DNA from: Schoenoplectus triqueter
Taxonomy: Eukaryota; Streptophyta; Magnoliopsida; Poales; Cyperaceae
Length of the DNA stretch: 18,837 bases
Assembly (NCBI GenBank): GCA_964058805.1
Contig: CAXKVV010001017.1
Coordinates: 1 to 18,837, forward strand
Direction: 5' to 3'
Part shown: positions 8,927-18,755 of the stretch, one piece after another
Numbering within the stretch: position 1 is the stretch's first letter
Layout: every line of letters starts with the position of its first letter
The notes under the pieces: generated by a model
Seen by the model: only the letters and a program-made list of their open reading frames with translations
Databases searched by the model: none
What the model was told of the DNA's origin: nothing
Translations under genes and position numbers: made by a program

Positions 8927-11615
8927 CTAAGCTCTTCTCCTTGGGAAATTTGCAACACCTGACAACCCCTCAAAAAGATCAGAAACATGGCTCTCAAGAT
9001 CCTCCGTGGTGTACTTTATGTACCTGGTTGAGTGCCGACCGCCATCTATCTGTGCCCCATAGCGTCCCAAGAAGGCACGGTAAGCCGGGATGACTTGCTC
9101 TGAAATGGAGATCTTTATCTCCTCCCTCATTTGTGGGTCTGGAACCTTCCATGTGCTCTGGACCCGGTATATCTCCTCAAATGCAAGATTGAAATTTCTG
9201 AACTTCTCTTTTAATGCCGTTTTTGAAGAGTGGCCTGAGCTGCCACTGCTGCCACCACTTAAGTTGTCATCTCTTAAACAAGACAACACTTTGGGCCATG
9301 AAACCCTAAGGTAAGTTTTTGAATATTGACGAATCTTGCCACGGCGCCGGCGCAACCAATGGTCACCCAAAATACGACCCAACTCAGAGTCTTTGGCCTT
9401 ACTGTATATGTACAATATGTTATTCATGAGAAATATGCACCGCAACCCACCATCTTCATAAAGGTTTGACTTTTCTTCTAAGTTGGCTTCCAGATAGGAT
9501 ATGAGGGCATATAGCCGACGGCCATAAGGTGTCATGGAGCCCAAACTCTCTGTATCGTCTTCTGTGTTGATGGCATCTAGGGTAAACCCCTCATCATCAC
9601 CCAATAGTCCTTCTAATGTTTCACTATAGACCACCAGGAGTCGCATGTAGTTCATGACGTAACGGGTTAGTGGATGTATTTCACCAGCTTGCATTGGCCT
9701 CCGTGAAGTCTCTCTCTGGACCTGGATCCCAAAATCAAACAAGGTGCCCTTTACTGCATCCCCCAACCTCTTTAAGATGCCATCGGCCTCCGCATAAATG
9801 GAGCCACCTGATTCACCAGGATACAAAATGTGTATCTCTGGCAAAATCTCAGTTTTCACCACTTCATACATATCGAGTATCCTAAAAAGTTTCTCTGCTG
9901 ACCTCGGGATAATAGCAACTGCATCACCAAAGTTCAACAATTGCAAAATACACCCTTTTGTGATCTCTACAAAACACTCCTCCTCAATCTCCTCAGAAGA
10001 TGCGAATATGCTGTCACAAAGGCGCCTCTCACCGGAAAGAAGACCTCGAATGACAATTTTAACCCCCTGTATCCACTTCTTCATTTTCTCATCCAAAATC
10101 CGCCACTCCATGTGTTGCACCTCGTCAATGCTAAGCCTCTCAACTCCAAGGATAGAGAGGCACTCATCTAACACATCTTTACGAATTGAGCAATAGACTT
10201 GAACAAGTTCCCTGGCATAGCCAGCACGGATCATGCGGTCAGCGAGGTCTCGCAAATCAGAGACAGCCTCAGGACGGATGAGGTCCAGAGAGGGATCTTC
10301 TAGAAGGGGGTGGTGGGGGGTGGTCGGGGCGAGTGATGAGATAGGAGTGGCAGTGTCAGCAGGGTCAAACTCAGAGGAGGTGTCAAAATCAGCCTCCGAG
10401 GAAGGAAAAGAAAGAGAAAGACGGCGTAGAGAGCACGAGAGACCTGTTGCATCCATAGGCAATGTGTTGCGGATCAAAAGTGGGTGGAGCTCTTCCTCAA
10501 GCCGGGACATGGCAAGTTGGAGCACATTTTCTGCTCGAAGACGTATATCAACACCACCTGAATAGTGGGAGCTAGTCAGTAACAAGGATCAACGGTCTCC
10601 AAAAATTATGTTCCTGCAACTAAATTGATTACATTTTTGGTGACCATTTGGGATATTTTTACACTTTTTCCTTTTAGTCACTTAAAAGAAGCCAGCACAT
10701 AAATGGTACCTAACCCAATAATCTGCATATGCTGCCATGCTATAAGACTTAAAATTGATCTGAGCTGCTCATTGCTGTACTTTAATTCTAAATAAATAGC
10801 TAGGTAAGGTCCTCTCTTTCTTACCTATTCCAGACAAATTGTGAATGGTTTATAGATCTATCCTACAAGAATTATTCATACAAGTCAAAATTGATCACCT
10901 TTGGACAGAACAAAGATCTGTTTCATCTAACCTTTACTGCACTCCATCTAAAAGAAAACATATCTAGTGCATAGAAATATGACATCATATTCTTATTACT
11001 ATGAAGCGCTTTTTCTAAAAAAATTGGAATCTCTCACCACCACTAGAATCTGAACACAAAACGCTATTTTATTGTGTTAAAAGAATTCAATTTTGCAAAT
11101 TTTGCGTTTACTTTATTATAATTGAACCCAGTTCAAAACAAAGCTACTTCATTCTTCTCCACCAACCAATAGTGAAAACATTATCTGATTTTAGGAGGCA
11201 ACACGTGGTGGTTACAGTAGCACCTGGTCAAAGATGTACCTTCAGATGACAGAGAAGAGGAAGAAATATCAATCAGATCATCCACTGCGGAGAAATACAG
11301 CGAGATTACATCACTGGACGACTCAAACAACAATGAATCGGACGAATCCCACCGCATCACCACCTTCTCAGCCTCCTCCAATTGTGACAAAATCGCCTCA
11401 TAAGAATCAGACGGTGATAAAGAAGAAGTTGGATTCATGTCGCCACTAGTAGAAGAATCAGGGTAAAGCGAAGATAAGCGATGGTCAAACCCAGATAAGA
11501 TCCGAATCATGTCATCAGCGGCGTTCTTGGAGGTGGCAAGGCTCTTGACGATGTGTTGAGCGGCTGCGATCACCTTTTCCTGTCCGTCCACTCCGGCCGC
11601 CGGAGCCGCTGACAT
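8927..11615 (-). CDS. EXO70 exocyst subunit, F-type
   Basis: Two exons on the minus strand: 11615-11240 and 10557-8927 (stop TAG), joined by a 682-bp intron. The donor GAAG|GTACAT and acceptor ATTCAG|GTGG restore one phase-1 Gly codon, giving 668 aa. The start ATG has an in-frame TGA upstream with no earlier ATG. The N-terminus (residues 1-60, [20 protein letters not shown] and [12 protein letters not shown]) is the plant EXO70 helical start. A variable Ser/Pro-rich linker lies at about 160-215. The C-terminal Exo70 domain (about 285-655) includes [14 protein letters not shown] (417-430), [19 protein letters not shown] (491-509), [10 protein letters not shown] (528-537), a Ser/Gly insert (559-571) and [12 protein letters not shown] (615-626). 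These motifs and the length match the EXO70F clade (Arabidopsis EXO70F1 is of similar size). EXO70 tethers secretory vesicles to the plasma membrane through phosphoinositides and the other exocyst subunits; monocot EXO70F members are linked to immunity (rice EXO70F2 and F3 bind the blast effector AVR-Pii). The CDS appears intact and is GC-richer than its surroundings. Confidence 0.93.
10558..11239 (-). other. Intron of the EXO70F gene
   Basis: 682 bp, starting GTACAT and ending CACTATTCAG, AT-rich with a pyrimidine-rich acceptor. It interrupts the protein after residue 125, in the variable linker between SSSLSSE and [11 protein letters not shown]. Without splicing, exon 1 would run only 19 further codons to a stop. 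Exon 2 has no ATG near its start, so both exons are needed for a full EXO70 protein. Confidence 0.85.
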
Positions 11616-11900
11616 CGGTTTCGTAGCTAGGGTTCCGGCGAGCTCAGGTCCCTGTACGGGTCAGGGTTTGAAGAGTTGGAGTAATTAATTCCTCCTTTTT
11701 TATAAAGTTTGAAAAATCTTTTCCTTTCTATATGGATCTGAAGAGAGGAGTGATGGCGAGCTGATGAGCTTTCGTTTCTCAGTGAGAAACGAGAAATGGT
11801 TAAAGAGGAAAAGTGAACAGATGGATGTTTTTACACATGCCGAAACGGGTTGATTGGTGGGACCCGCAAATCTGTGATAGAATCATGTTGTGAACTAGTA
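11616..11900 (-). promoter_or_regulatory. EXO70F upstream region, TATA-like box and palindrome
   Basis: On the minus strand a TTTATAAAAAA element (about 11696-11706) lies some 81 bp upstream of the ATG and could serve as TATA box with a 5'UTR of about 50 nt. Further upstream is an almost perfect 19-bp palindrome, CGTTTCTCAGTGAGAAACG (11773-11791, only the centre mismatched). No factor is assigned. Confidence 0.35.
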
Positions 11901-12051
11901 GACCTGGTCCAGCGTATAAATTCCGTTCAAGAGAAGGCTCGTGGGTTCGTGTCGAGGGAATTTAAGCGTATGCAAGTTCTATATAACCGGAGTCAAAGAG
12001 ATGTGGGACCCTTAGCCTTTTGACAATGGGATCATAATCTAAATTGTTGTT
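11901..12051. other. Intergenic, nothing recognised
   Basis: A slightly GC-richer stretch containing a TATATAA motif on the plus strand near 11983, but no ORF follows it. No tRNA fold was found, despite a GGTTCGTGTC stretch near 11944 that superficially resembles a T-loop. Confidence 0.3.
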
Positions 12052-13178
12052 GTTAATCCAGCTTGGCTGCTTGAGTAGGCCCACTTAAGACAATGTAATG
12101 TGACTAATGTCCTTGTTTCTTCTTCTTTTTTTTGGTGGACTTAAAAATGCAACCCAGCTGGTCATCATGTACCACTGTACCAGTATGTTGATGTCTAAGG
12201 ATTTTGAAATACAAAAAGAACAAAAGTATCCTTTTATGGCACATTTGTGCTATTCAATAGAGTATAGATCCGTCGTTAAAGTCCCATGTTTCTTTCATAT
12301 TAAATATGTACATTTATGATTCTTATAATTATAAAATTGTGTACAAATAAGACTTTATATCTAGAAAATATTTATTAGAAGTTAAAATTGGTAATTATTC
12401 GAGGCACAACAAAATTCGATTTTTTTAATACAATTTGAAATTAAATATGCAAGTTAAATATATAACTTACTTCCTAATCCAGCTTTTCTTAAGACAATGT
12501 TATTGTTTCTTCTTTTTTTTTGGATGATTTAAAAATGCAACCCAGCCTAGCTGCCTCTGGGAAATCATAAAGTTTGGTAATGTTTAAGGTTTTTGAAATT
12601 AAAAAAAAAAGTATATGTGTACGACAGGTTACTCTATTATAGATTAATATTCATCCACTAACGTTGTGCTTTCAAATTATACTGCTCTTCCTCAAATCAG
12701 AGGGAAACATTTTTTGTAAAAAGGTAGGAGTAATCTCTGAGGTCAAGAGCACAATTTAATGGCAAGTTCATATTCCTCTCATATTAAATGTATACATTTA
12801 TGATTCTATTAAAGTATGAACTGTAGATCGATAAGGCTTTATGACTTTATATCTAGTACATATTTATTAAAAGTTAAAGTTATAAATTATTCGACACACA
12901 ATAAAAGCCAAAAAAAATCATATAAACGAAGTGTAATTCCAAATTAAAAAAGTAATTAAATATGCCGGCATTCGAAATATTAGCAAGTACTTTTTTCTTA
13001 CCATTATAAGATATTATGGTTCATAATATAATTGTTGGAAAATTATAATAGGTAGAATTGAAAATTTGAACTAAAAGTTGCTAATGTCTAACAACCTTGC
13101 TGTGAGTGTTTAAGGGAAAAAATGTACCTAAATAAATGAACAAAAAATGTGGCAAATCAATATATAACTTACTTGCCC
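12052..13178. repeat. Diverged direct duplication (two copies)
   Basis: Copy 1 (about 12052-12477) and copy 2 (about 12474-13178) share blocks in the same order: AATCCAGCTT, CTTAAGACAATGT, TTGTTTCTTCTT, TTAAAAATGCAACCCAGC, TTTCATATTAAAT or its variant, ACATTTATGATTCT, ACTTTATATCTAG, ATATTTATTA-AAGTTAAA, and finally TATATAACTTACTT. Copy 2 carries roughly 200-280 bp of extra sequence before its last shared block. Neither copy has coding potential; it may derive from a transposon or a pseudogenised segment. Confidence 0.7.
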
Positions 13179-13224
13179 GACTGTTGTAACGCATGCGAGA
13201 GAACCGTCGAATACTTTCTACCAT

Positions 13225-13645
13225 CTGGTCGAGATATAAAGATCTGGAAAAAATTAAAAAAGAAAATTAATACTCCAACAAAAAATGAACCGAAATTACT
13301 ATATGTTGTGATTGGGTGAGGGTTTAAAGAAAAATATGAGCAATTCTATTGATTAGTTGTTCTGATTACAAAAATGTCTTATTTATATAGCTTGATGCCT
13401 AACAGTTATTCTTTGTTCTCTAACGGTTGCTTACTGTTTGAATCTTTGTATATAACAGATACTTCCAAAAAAAGCAAAAAAGAGTTGAGTTACTTTTTAT
13501 TACTATAAATTAGCCAATGATGATATTCCATTTATGGGGCTAATTAATCCTATTTTCTATTTTGTATTTTATTTCTCAACACTGCATGCATATATCACAT
13601 ATCGAAGGGTTCTTTATTACTTTGGACATGCAATAATTGGGGAAG
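13225..13645. other. Unassigned non-coding; possible LTR remnant
   Basis: A segment at about 13340-13470 (GATTACAAAAATGTCTTA, TTTATATAGC, paired AACGGTT/AACAGTT motifs) has the look of a plant Copia-type LTR region read on either strand, but no TG...CA borders or target duplication could be located. No ORF was found. Confidence 0.2.
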
Positions 13646-13673
13646 TATATATATATATATATATATATATATA
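13646..13673. repeat. (TA)n microsatellite
   Basis: A TA run of about 28 bp that ends exactly where the Helitron-like 3' terminus begins. Confidence 0.95.
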
Positions 13674-14135
13674 CTAGCTATATACCCGCGCGTTGCAGCA
13701 AAAATTTTTATTTAAACATTAAAATATTGTAAGATAAAAAAATTCACATTTATCTAATATTAAATTATAAATTCACCAAATTATAGAGAAAACATATAAT
13801 AAAGACTATATTTAATCTTGGATGAGATTTTTGCATAATATGAATTAATGATTCATGATTTTTATGGCAAGAAAAATAAATTATTCTAACATATATTATC
13901 ACCATTAATTTTCTTACCAAATATGCACAAGGTTGCTAAATAAAAAAATAAAATTATGAAAATAATAGTATATAAGGGAAAGAAATGGAGAGAGAGAGGG
14001 GATCAATGGATGCGATCACATACGTTCGATCAACCAACAATAAATATTATCCGTCTAATTGAGGGATAAAATGGGTATAAAAATTTACCATGACAAAAAA
14101 TGGACTCTCCAATTCTTAGATGCTTTATATAATAG
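13674..14135 (-). mobile_element. Candidate non-autonomous Helitron in a TA tract
   Basis: Read on the minus strand, the left edge ends CAACGCGCGGGTATATAGCTAG followed by T, which fits the CTRR|T 3' terminus of plant Helitrons. The segment GGGTATATA-CTAGT preceded by a GCAACGCG block is typical of their 3' ends. The presumed 5' end lies at about 14135 against a second (TA)n, read as CTATTATATAAAGC, although the canonical TC is not intact. The roughly 462-bp body is AT-rich with no RepHel coding sequence. The terminal hairpin is weak. Element type is an inference from the 3' motif. Confidence 0.5.
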
Positions 14136-14158
14136 TATATATATATATATATATATAT
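14136..14158. repeat. (TA)n microsatellite
   Basis: A short TA run on the right border of the Helitron-like element, matching the one on its left border. Confidence 0.9.
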
Positions 14159-14840
14159 AAATAAGATAAGATATATGTTCGTTACTCAGTGTCAGTGTGT
14201 CAATATGAAGGTACAAAATTAGTGGCATTATCAGAGCATAAATTTAATTAGTATGCACCTCACAACATGAAAGGATTATGAGTTTTTCTGCTTGTTCCAT
14301 CATTTTTTTTTCTTTGGTTTGTACAACTTCTATAAATTGATTTACCTTTAAGAGATTAATTTTTTATTTATTAAATAAGTTTTAATAAGCTTTACAAAAA
14401 TTAAAATCAAGCACAGAAAATTAAATTAGGATTAAAATATAATGACAATTCTTTTTGGAAGTAGATCATCGTTTGGCAATTTGCCGATTGGTCAAAGCAC
14501 ATGAGCAATAGAATACGAATATTATATTTGGAGAAGTATTTGTCCCACATATACATTGAATTTGTGACGAGTCTACCAAAATACTAGGACCCTTTATTCT
14601 TAAACGCGGTGTACCGCGCTTATAAAATAAAACCCAATTGGTAGTTGCTTAGGAAAATACTCTTTTTAGAAATTATATGATTCTCTCTGTTGTTATTTTG
14701 GTATATTTTCTGATTTTCAATTTTGTCGCTATTGGCCTCAAGTATTCATTTTATTAAATTCGCATCCTCGGTAACTAAAAAAATGAGTTACTGCCCGGAC
14801 TCTTAAATAGGTCTCATGGATTTAATTTTGAATTTTATGA
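14159..14840. other. AT-rich non-coding with one GC hairpin
   Basis: No gene is supported. At about 14604-14617 a GC-rich inverted repeat, CGCGG/CCGCG with a 4-nt loop, stands out from AT-rich surroundings. On the minus strand it is followed about 18 nt later by CTAGT (about 14583), a layout that weakly resembles a Helitron 3' end. No matching 5' end was found. Confidence 0.35.
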
Positions 14841-14922
14841 TTGATTCTGACCAAGATTCAAAATTCACGGTTCAAATTTTATTGATCGTGACCAAGATTC
14901 AAAATTTACGGTTCAATTTTTA
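14841..14922. repeat. 41-bp tandem duplication
   Basis: Two adjacent units with period 41, both carrying GACCAAGATTCAAAATT and ACGGTTCAA, starting at 14841 and 14882. They differ at only a few positions, so the duplication is fairly recent. It lies inside a short ORF that has no other support. Confidence 0.9.
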
Positions 14923-16019
14923 CCACGTAATAACTCAAATTTTGTGTTTTAAGTTGCTGCATATGCATAGAGGATATTCTTCCCATCTTATCTACGTGGT
15001 TCGCGTCAAACTTTAAAAAAAAAGAATTGTTTGAACTATGACTATTGAATTGTCAAGCATCCTACAGCTACAAGGACAACAATATAATACACAAAGACAG
15101 CAAAAGTCTTAACGGCATGACAAAGCCCGTGAATGAATTGACCCGCTTGGATCCCATATGGATACTAGGATGTAACTCGGTTATAAAAAAAATAATTATA
15201 AATATAAGTTTTTGAATATATTTAATAAATTTTAAATTAAAAAATTAAATATAATTTTTAAATGATAAAGATATATATACTTATTATTATTATTATTATT
15301 ATTCTAATAATAAGTAGTATAACTAAATATATGATAATTTAAAGAATTATAAAAAATATTTGGATTATATTAATAGTTAAATTTGTCTTTAAGTATATTA
15401 CATGTATTACTTTAATTGACGAGATAAAAAATTTACATATGAGGCATTTGATTCAAATAGATAAAAAAAATTAAAAAAACTTAATGATAGAGAAGCCTTA
15501 ATGATGTAGCTTATATAATTACTTTCGCAATTAATTTGGATGATTGGACCTAATCATTAATTATATTAATATATTTAAAAAAAGTTTAAAATAAGGTGTC
15601 GATCAGGGCCTCCGCCAATTTACAGCTTCTGGTTTTTGTTTAAATATTTTGTGACACATTTTCAAATCTAAACATTCTCAACGGTTTGTTGCAGTATTTT
15701 TTTTAGCAGTTGCCGCTTGTAAGATGTGATTTGCCGCATTATGATTTTAAAATATTCCTTGCTCAAATATAAACTTATAAACATTCCTTCATCTTAATAT
15801 AAGCTGCTCAGGGTTGATTTTAATAATTAATGATGATATATATTATTTATTTATTGCAACTAGCCACGTCATGCTGCACATGGGCGGATACATGTGAATT
15901 GATCTTTCATTTTGTACACATGGATCCTAATCTATGATCAGGACGTGCATGTTTATATCAATTAAATTTGTCGTTTGTGGGCGTGACCCATCTTTTTCTC
16001 AAAAAAGAAAAAAAAAGTG
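14923..16019. other. AT-rich non-coding, includes (ATT)n
   Basis: No ORF of note. An (ATT)n microsatellite lies at about 15282-15303. The segment around 15200-15345 resembles one at about 17695-17830 (a TATATTTAATAAA block, AAATG, ATATATA, an ATT run, then ATATAATTAAA or a near variant), suggesting two dispersed copies of an old repeat. Confidence 0.4.
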
Positions 16020-16500
16020 GCTGATAATTGATATATATCCACTTTGACCTCATATTTCAAGATTAAATTATCCACTTTTTTACCTCATGATTTTGAAGTA
16101 GTAAGAAATGCTAAACTAATTTTTACATGATTCTCAATTTACTAAATGATTGACCCACAGTAAATAAATCCCCCCTTGAAAATTTCTGCACACGTGTCCC
16201 CCATTGAAAAATACCGAAATACTTGACCCTGGCCTTGCTGCTTCTGCCGCCGCCGCCTCAGCATAACGGTCACATGCATGATTGATCAACTTAATTGTTG
16301 AATATAGCAGGATTTTAGTGTCTTACCATGGTACGGATCAATTCAATCCGTTTAATTACATTTTTTTAGGATTTATTATATATTTTACCATTAACTAAAA
16401 TTATATATACTTATTGAGATTATATTATTATAATAATTATCATTAAGTTGCATAAAAATATATAGAAATAATTAATAAATATTTAATTATTTTATTCGGA
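16020..16500. other. Non-coding; G-box/ABRE-like motif
   Basis: It contains CACACGTGTCC at about 16190-16200, a G-box/ABRE-type palindrome, next to a small GC-rich island with a GCC triplet run (about 16247-16257). A minus-strand frame of 40 codons starting in this island is too short and shows no domain. Two similar TCCACTTT-ACCTCAT units lie at about 16038 and 16070. Confidence 0.3.
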
Positions 16501-16523
16501 TTAGATCGGGAGAAAGAAATTAT

Positions 16524-16720
16524 GATCTGACTTTAAACGAGTCGGGTCGGATTAGGATAAAAAAATAATAAAATAATAATGACTCGACTCGTTTAAAGTC
16601 AGATCCTAATATTATCAGATTGACTTTACAGATCTGATAGTAATAATATATTATCAGATTTGTAATTACAAATCTGACCCAATCCATTGACATCCTGATA
16701 TTATCAGATTTGTAATTACT
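16524..16720. repeat. Palindrome cluster with stem-loop
   Basis: A perfect 21-bp inverted repeat (16524-16544 with 16585-16605; arm begins GATCTGACTTTAAACGAG) has a 40-bp spacer. It is followed by a perfect 24-bp palindrome at 16654-16677 (half-site TCAGATTTGTAA). The half-site recurs in direct orientation: an identical 22-bp block starts at 16648 and at 16698, period 50. TATTATCAGATT occurs once more at about 16609. Function is unknown; it may be a transposon terminus. Confidence 0.85.
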
Positions 16721-17203
16721 TGTTTCGCATGAAATTAAGACCATTTTTATGATTTTCGTTAAACCATATTCAGATATTTACAAAATATGACTATAATATT
16801 AAAAAAATGCAATATAACTTCAAAGGGTTCAATTTTAAAAAAATGCAACTTTAAATTTCTCAATTTTATAGTAATTAATAAGAAATGTTTTAGTGCAAAT
16901 ATTATTTTGTTATTTGTGTTCATTAAAGTTTTCCCGATACGTACTTTTGTTCAAGAAGTAAGATTGTTCTTAAAAAACATGGGTTTCTGCCCTTCTAGTC
17001 CAAGTTGGCCTAACGATAATTTAACCCTTCAGAAGTAATGTATTTAGGTTGGTTTACTACCACACACACCAAACATTCACAATCCTTTTTTTTAAGCAGC
17101 AGCAGCAGGAGGAGCAGCAACATGAACATAATTGCAAAGCGAAGATAGATATGCGTTATGCCCAGATATCCCTTACAGAACTTATCTTAAAGCAAAAAAA
17201 AAT
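16721..17203. other. Non-coding, nothing recognised
   Basis: AT-rich. An 83-codon frame at 16787-17038 has no recognisable domain and a composition expected by chance. A short CAG/GGAG-rich stretch (about 17097-17122) is the only compositional change. Confidence 0.35.
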
Positions 17204-17568
17204 GAGTTAATTTTTTTGACATGATATTTATCCATATTTGATCACTGAACTTCTATTTATCCACTTTTAGTCACTGAACTTTAATATTTATCCATATTTG
17301 ATCACTCCAATTAGTTTTTTCACTCAAAAATATTTGAAATAAAATTATATTTGTTGCCAAAATTAATTAGTATGAAAAATAGATAAATAAAATAAAATTA
17401 TATTTGCTTTTTCATTAGTTTTTTAATTATTTTTGAGTGGAAAAACTAATTGAAGTGATCAATTATGGATAAACATTAAAGTTCAGTGACTAAAAATGAA
17501 TAAATAAAAGTTCAGTGATTAGATATGAATAAACATCAAAATTCAATGACCTGCACAAAATTAACCCC
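17204..17568. mobile_element. Fold-back MITE with triplicated arm units
   Basis: Left arm (17204-17340) and right arm (about 17432-17568) are inverted copies: terminus G(A/G)GTTAATTTT at both ends, then ATTTATCCA-ATTTGATCAC, TAGTCACTGAACTTT, and AATTAGTTTTTCACTCAAAAAT on both strands. Each arm contains three related units of about 29-31 bp (TTTATCCA-TTT-(G/A)TCACT). A-rich flanks (about 17193-17203 and 17569-17576) could be a 9-bp-type target duplication of the Mutator kind, but their low complexity makes this uncertain. It has no coding capacity. Confidence 0.85.
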
Positions 17569-17990
17569 AAAAAAATCATCCATCCATCGTATTTTCCTTG
17601 GTGGAGTAACGAGAAGCAGCATTCATTTGCATAATTAATTTAAGTTTATGATTTACAATAAATAGAGTTGTAAATCGAGCTTGAGCCTTCAAATAATTAA
17701 TTAGAAATATATTTAATAAAATTTCATATTAAAGAAAATTTAAAATATTTTTTTAAATGCTAAACATATATATAATAATAATTATTATTATTATTATTAT
17801 AAATAATATAATTAAACACATAATAAAAAAGTTGAATAAGAGTTAAATTTTTCCTTAATATGTATAAATAATTAGAGATAAAAAAAGTATAAATAATTGA
17901 ATTCAAGCAAATGAAAAATTTTAAATAAAAAATAATAATAATATCTTGATACTATAACATGTGTGAAAAAAACTAGAAACTTGATGGAGT
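17569..17990. other. AT-rich non-coding with (ATT)n microsatellite
   Basis: An (ATT)n/(AAT)n tract lies at about 17774-17803. The surrounding sequence resembles that at 15200-15345. No gene is supported. Confidence 0.5.
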
Positions 17991-18241
17991 ATGTTACACT
18001 TAACATCTTCTTTGATTTGTTGATTTGCAAAACAATTTTGAATTTTACAATTTGCCTTGTTTGAGTTTTGTGCAGGGATTAACATGTAAATGGACTAGTG
18101 CACAAAAACCAAGACTAGTGCTAGGATATAAGAGCTTAATCAAGACTGCATTAGGCTTAGGTTTAGTTAGATTCAAACTGGGTTGAATTGGTCAAGATAA
18201 ATTGAGCTTAAACAACAAGAAAATTGCATTTGCCCAGGGAA

Positions 18242-18475
18242 TCGTTATAACGATTCAGTAAACGTTATAACGGTTCATCTCAATACTAAAAAATGTTCTA
18301 AGGCAGAAATATTCTAAAAGAAACCGGAGTGTATCGTTATGTAACGATTCAGTAATCGTTACAACGATTTGGGAAACATATAACGATTTAATAAATCGTT
18401 ATAACGTTTCAGTTCAGTTGATCCAACGGCTATTCTTTCTAAACTGTTATAACGATTCGTAAACCGTTATAACGG
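18242..18475. repeat. CGTTATAACG palindrome array
   Basis: The 10-bp palindrome CGTTATAACG or a one-to-two-base variant occurs at 18243, 18263, 18335 (with GT inserted), 18357, 18397, 18445 and 18465, plus a half copy near 18379. Copies come in pairs 20-22 bp apart, within longer palindromes such as ATCGTTATAACGAT and ACCGTTATAACGGT, and are separated by a CAGTAA-like spacer. Confidence 0.9.
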
Positions 18476-18755
18476 TTCAGGCCGAAAAATAATTTCTTCA
18501 GAAAATCTATTTTAAAAGGATTACTACTCTCACTGAAACTGAGTTGACAGAGTTAAGTGAAATAATCTAGCTAAATCATTACTCTAGAGAACTTACTAGC
18601 TACATATAAAGTGAGAGAGATAATTCAATAGATTGATACACTCAATTAGCCAAATCTTTGTTCAAGCTCAATCTTGCTTCTCTATATTCTCCCAACTTGA
18701 TCCTTCGTGATATTCTTGAAAACATTCTTTTGAGTTGTAGTGCTCACCTTTTCTT

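Noticed and set aside
9798..10196. 132-codon plus-strand ORF
   Set aside because: Lies opposite the EXO70F coding exon and is explained as an antisense shadow of it, as are the other plus-strand frames at 9090-10565.
11930..11955. GGTTCGTGTC stretch resembling a tRNA T-loop
   Set aside because: No acceptor, D or anticodon stem could be formed around it.
14816..15016. 66-codon plus-strand ORF across the 41-bp duplication
   Set aside because: The 41-bp period is not a multiple of three, so the two copies are read in different frames, and no family is recognised.
16140..16261. 40-codon minus-strand frame starting in a GC-rich island
   Set aside because: Too short, Arg/Gln-rich because of the GCC triplets, and no splice-linked partner exon seen.
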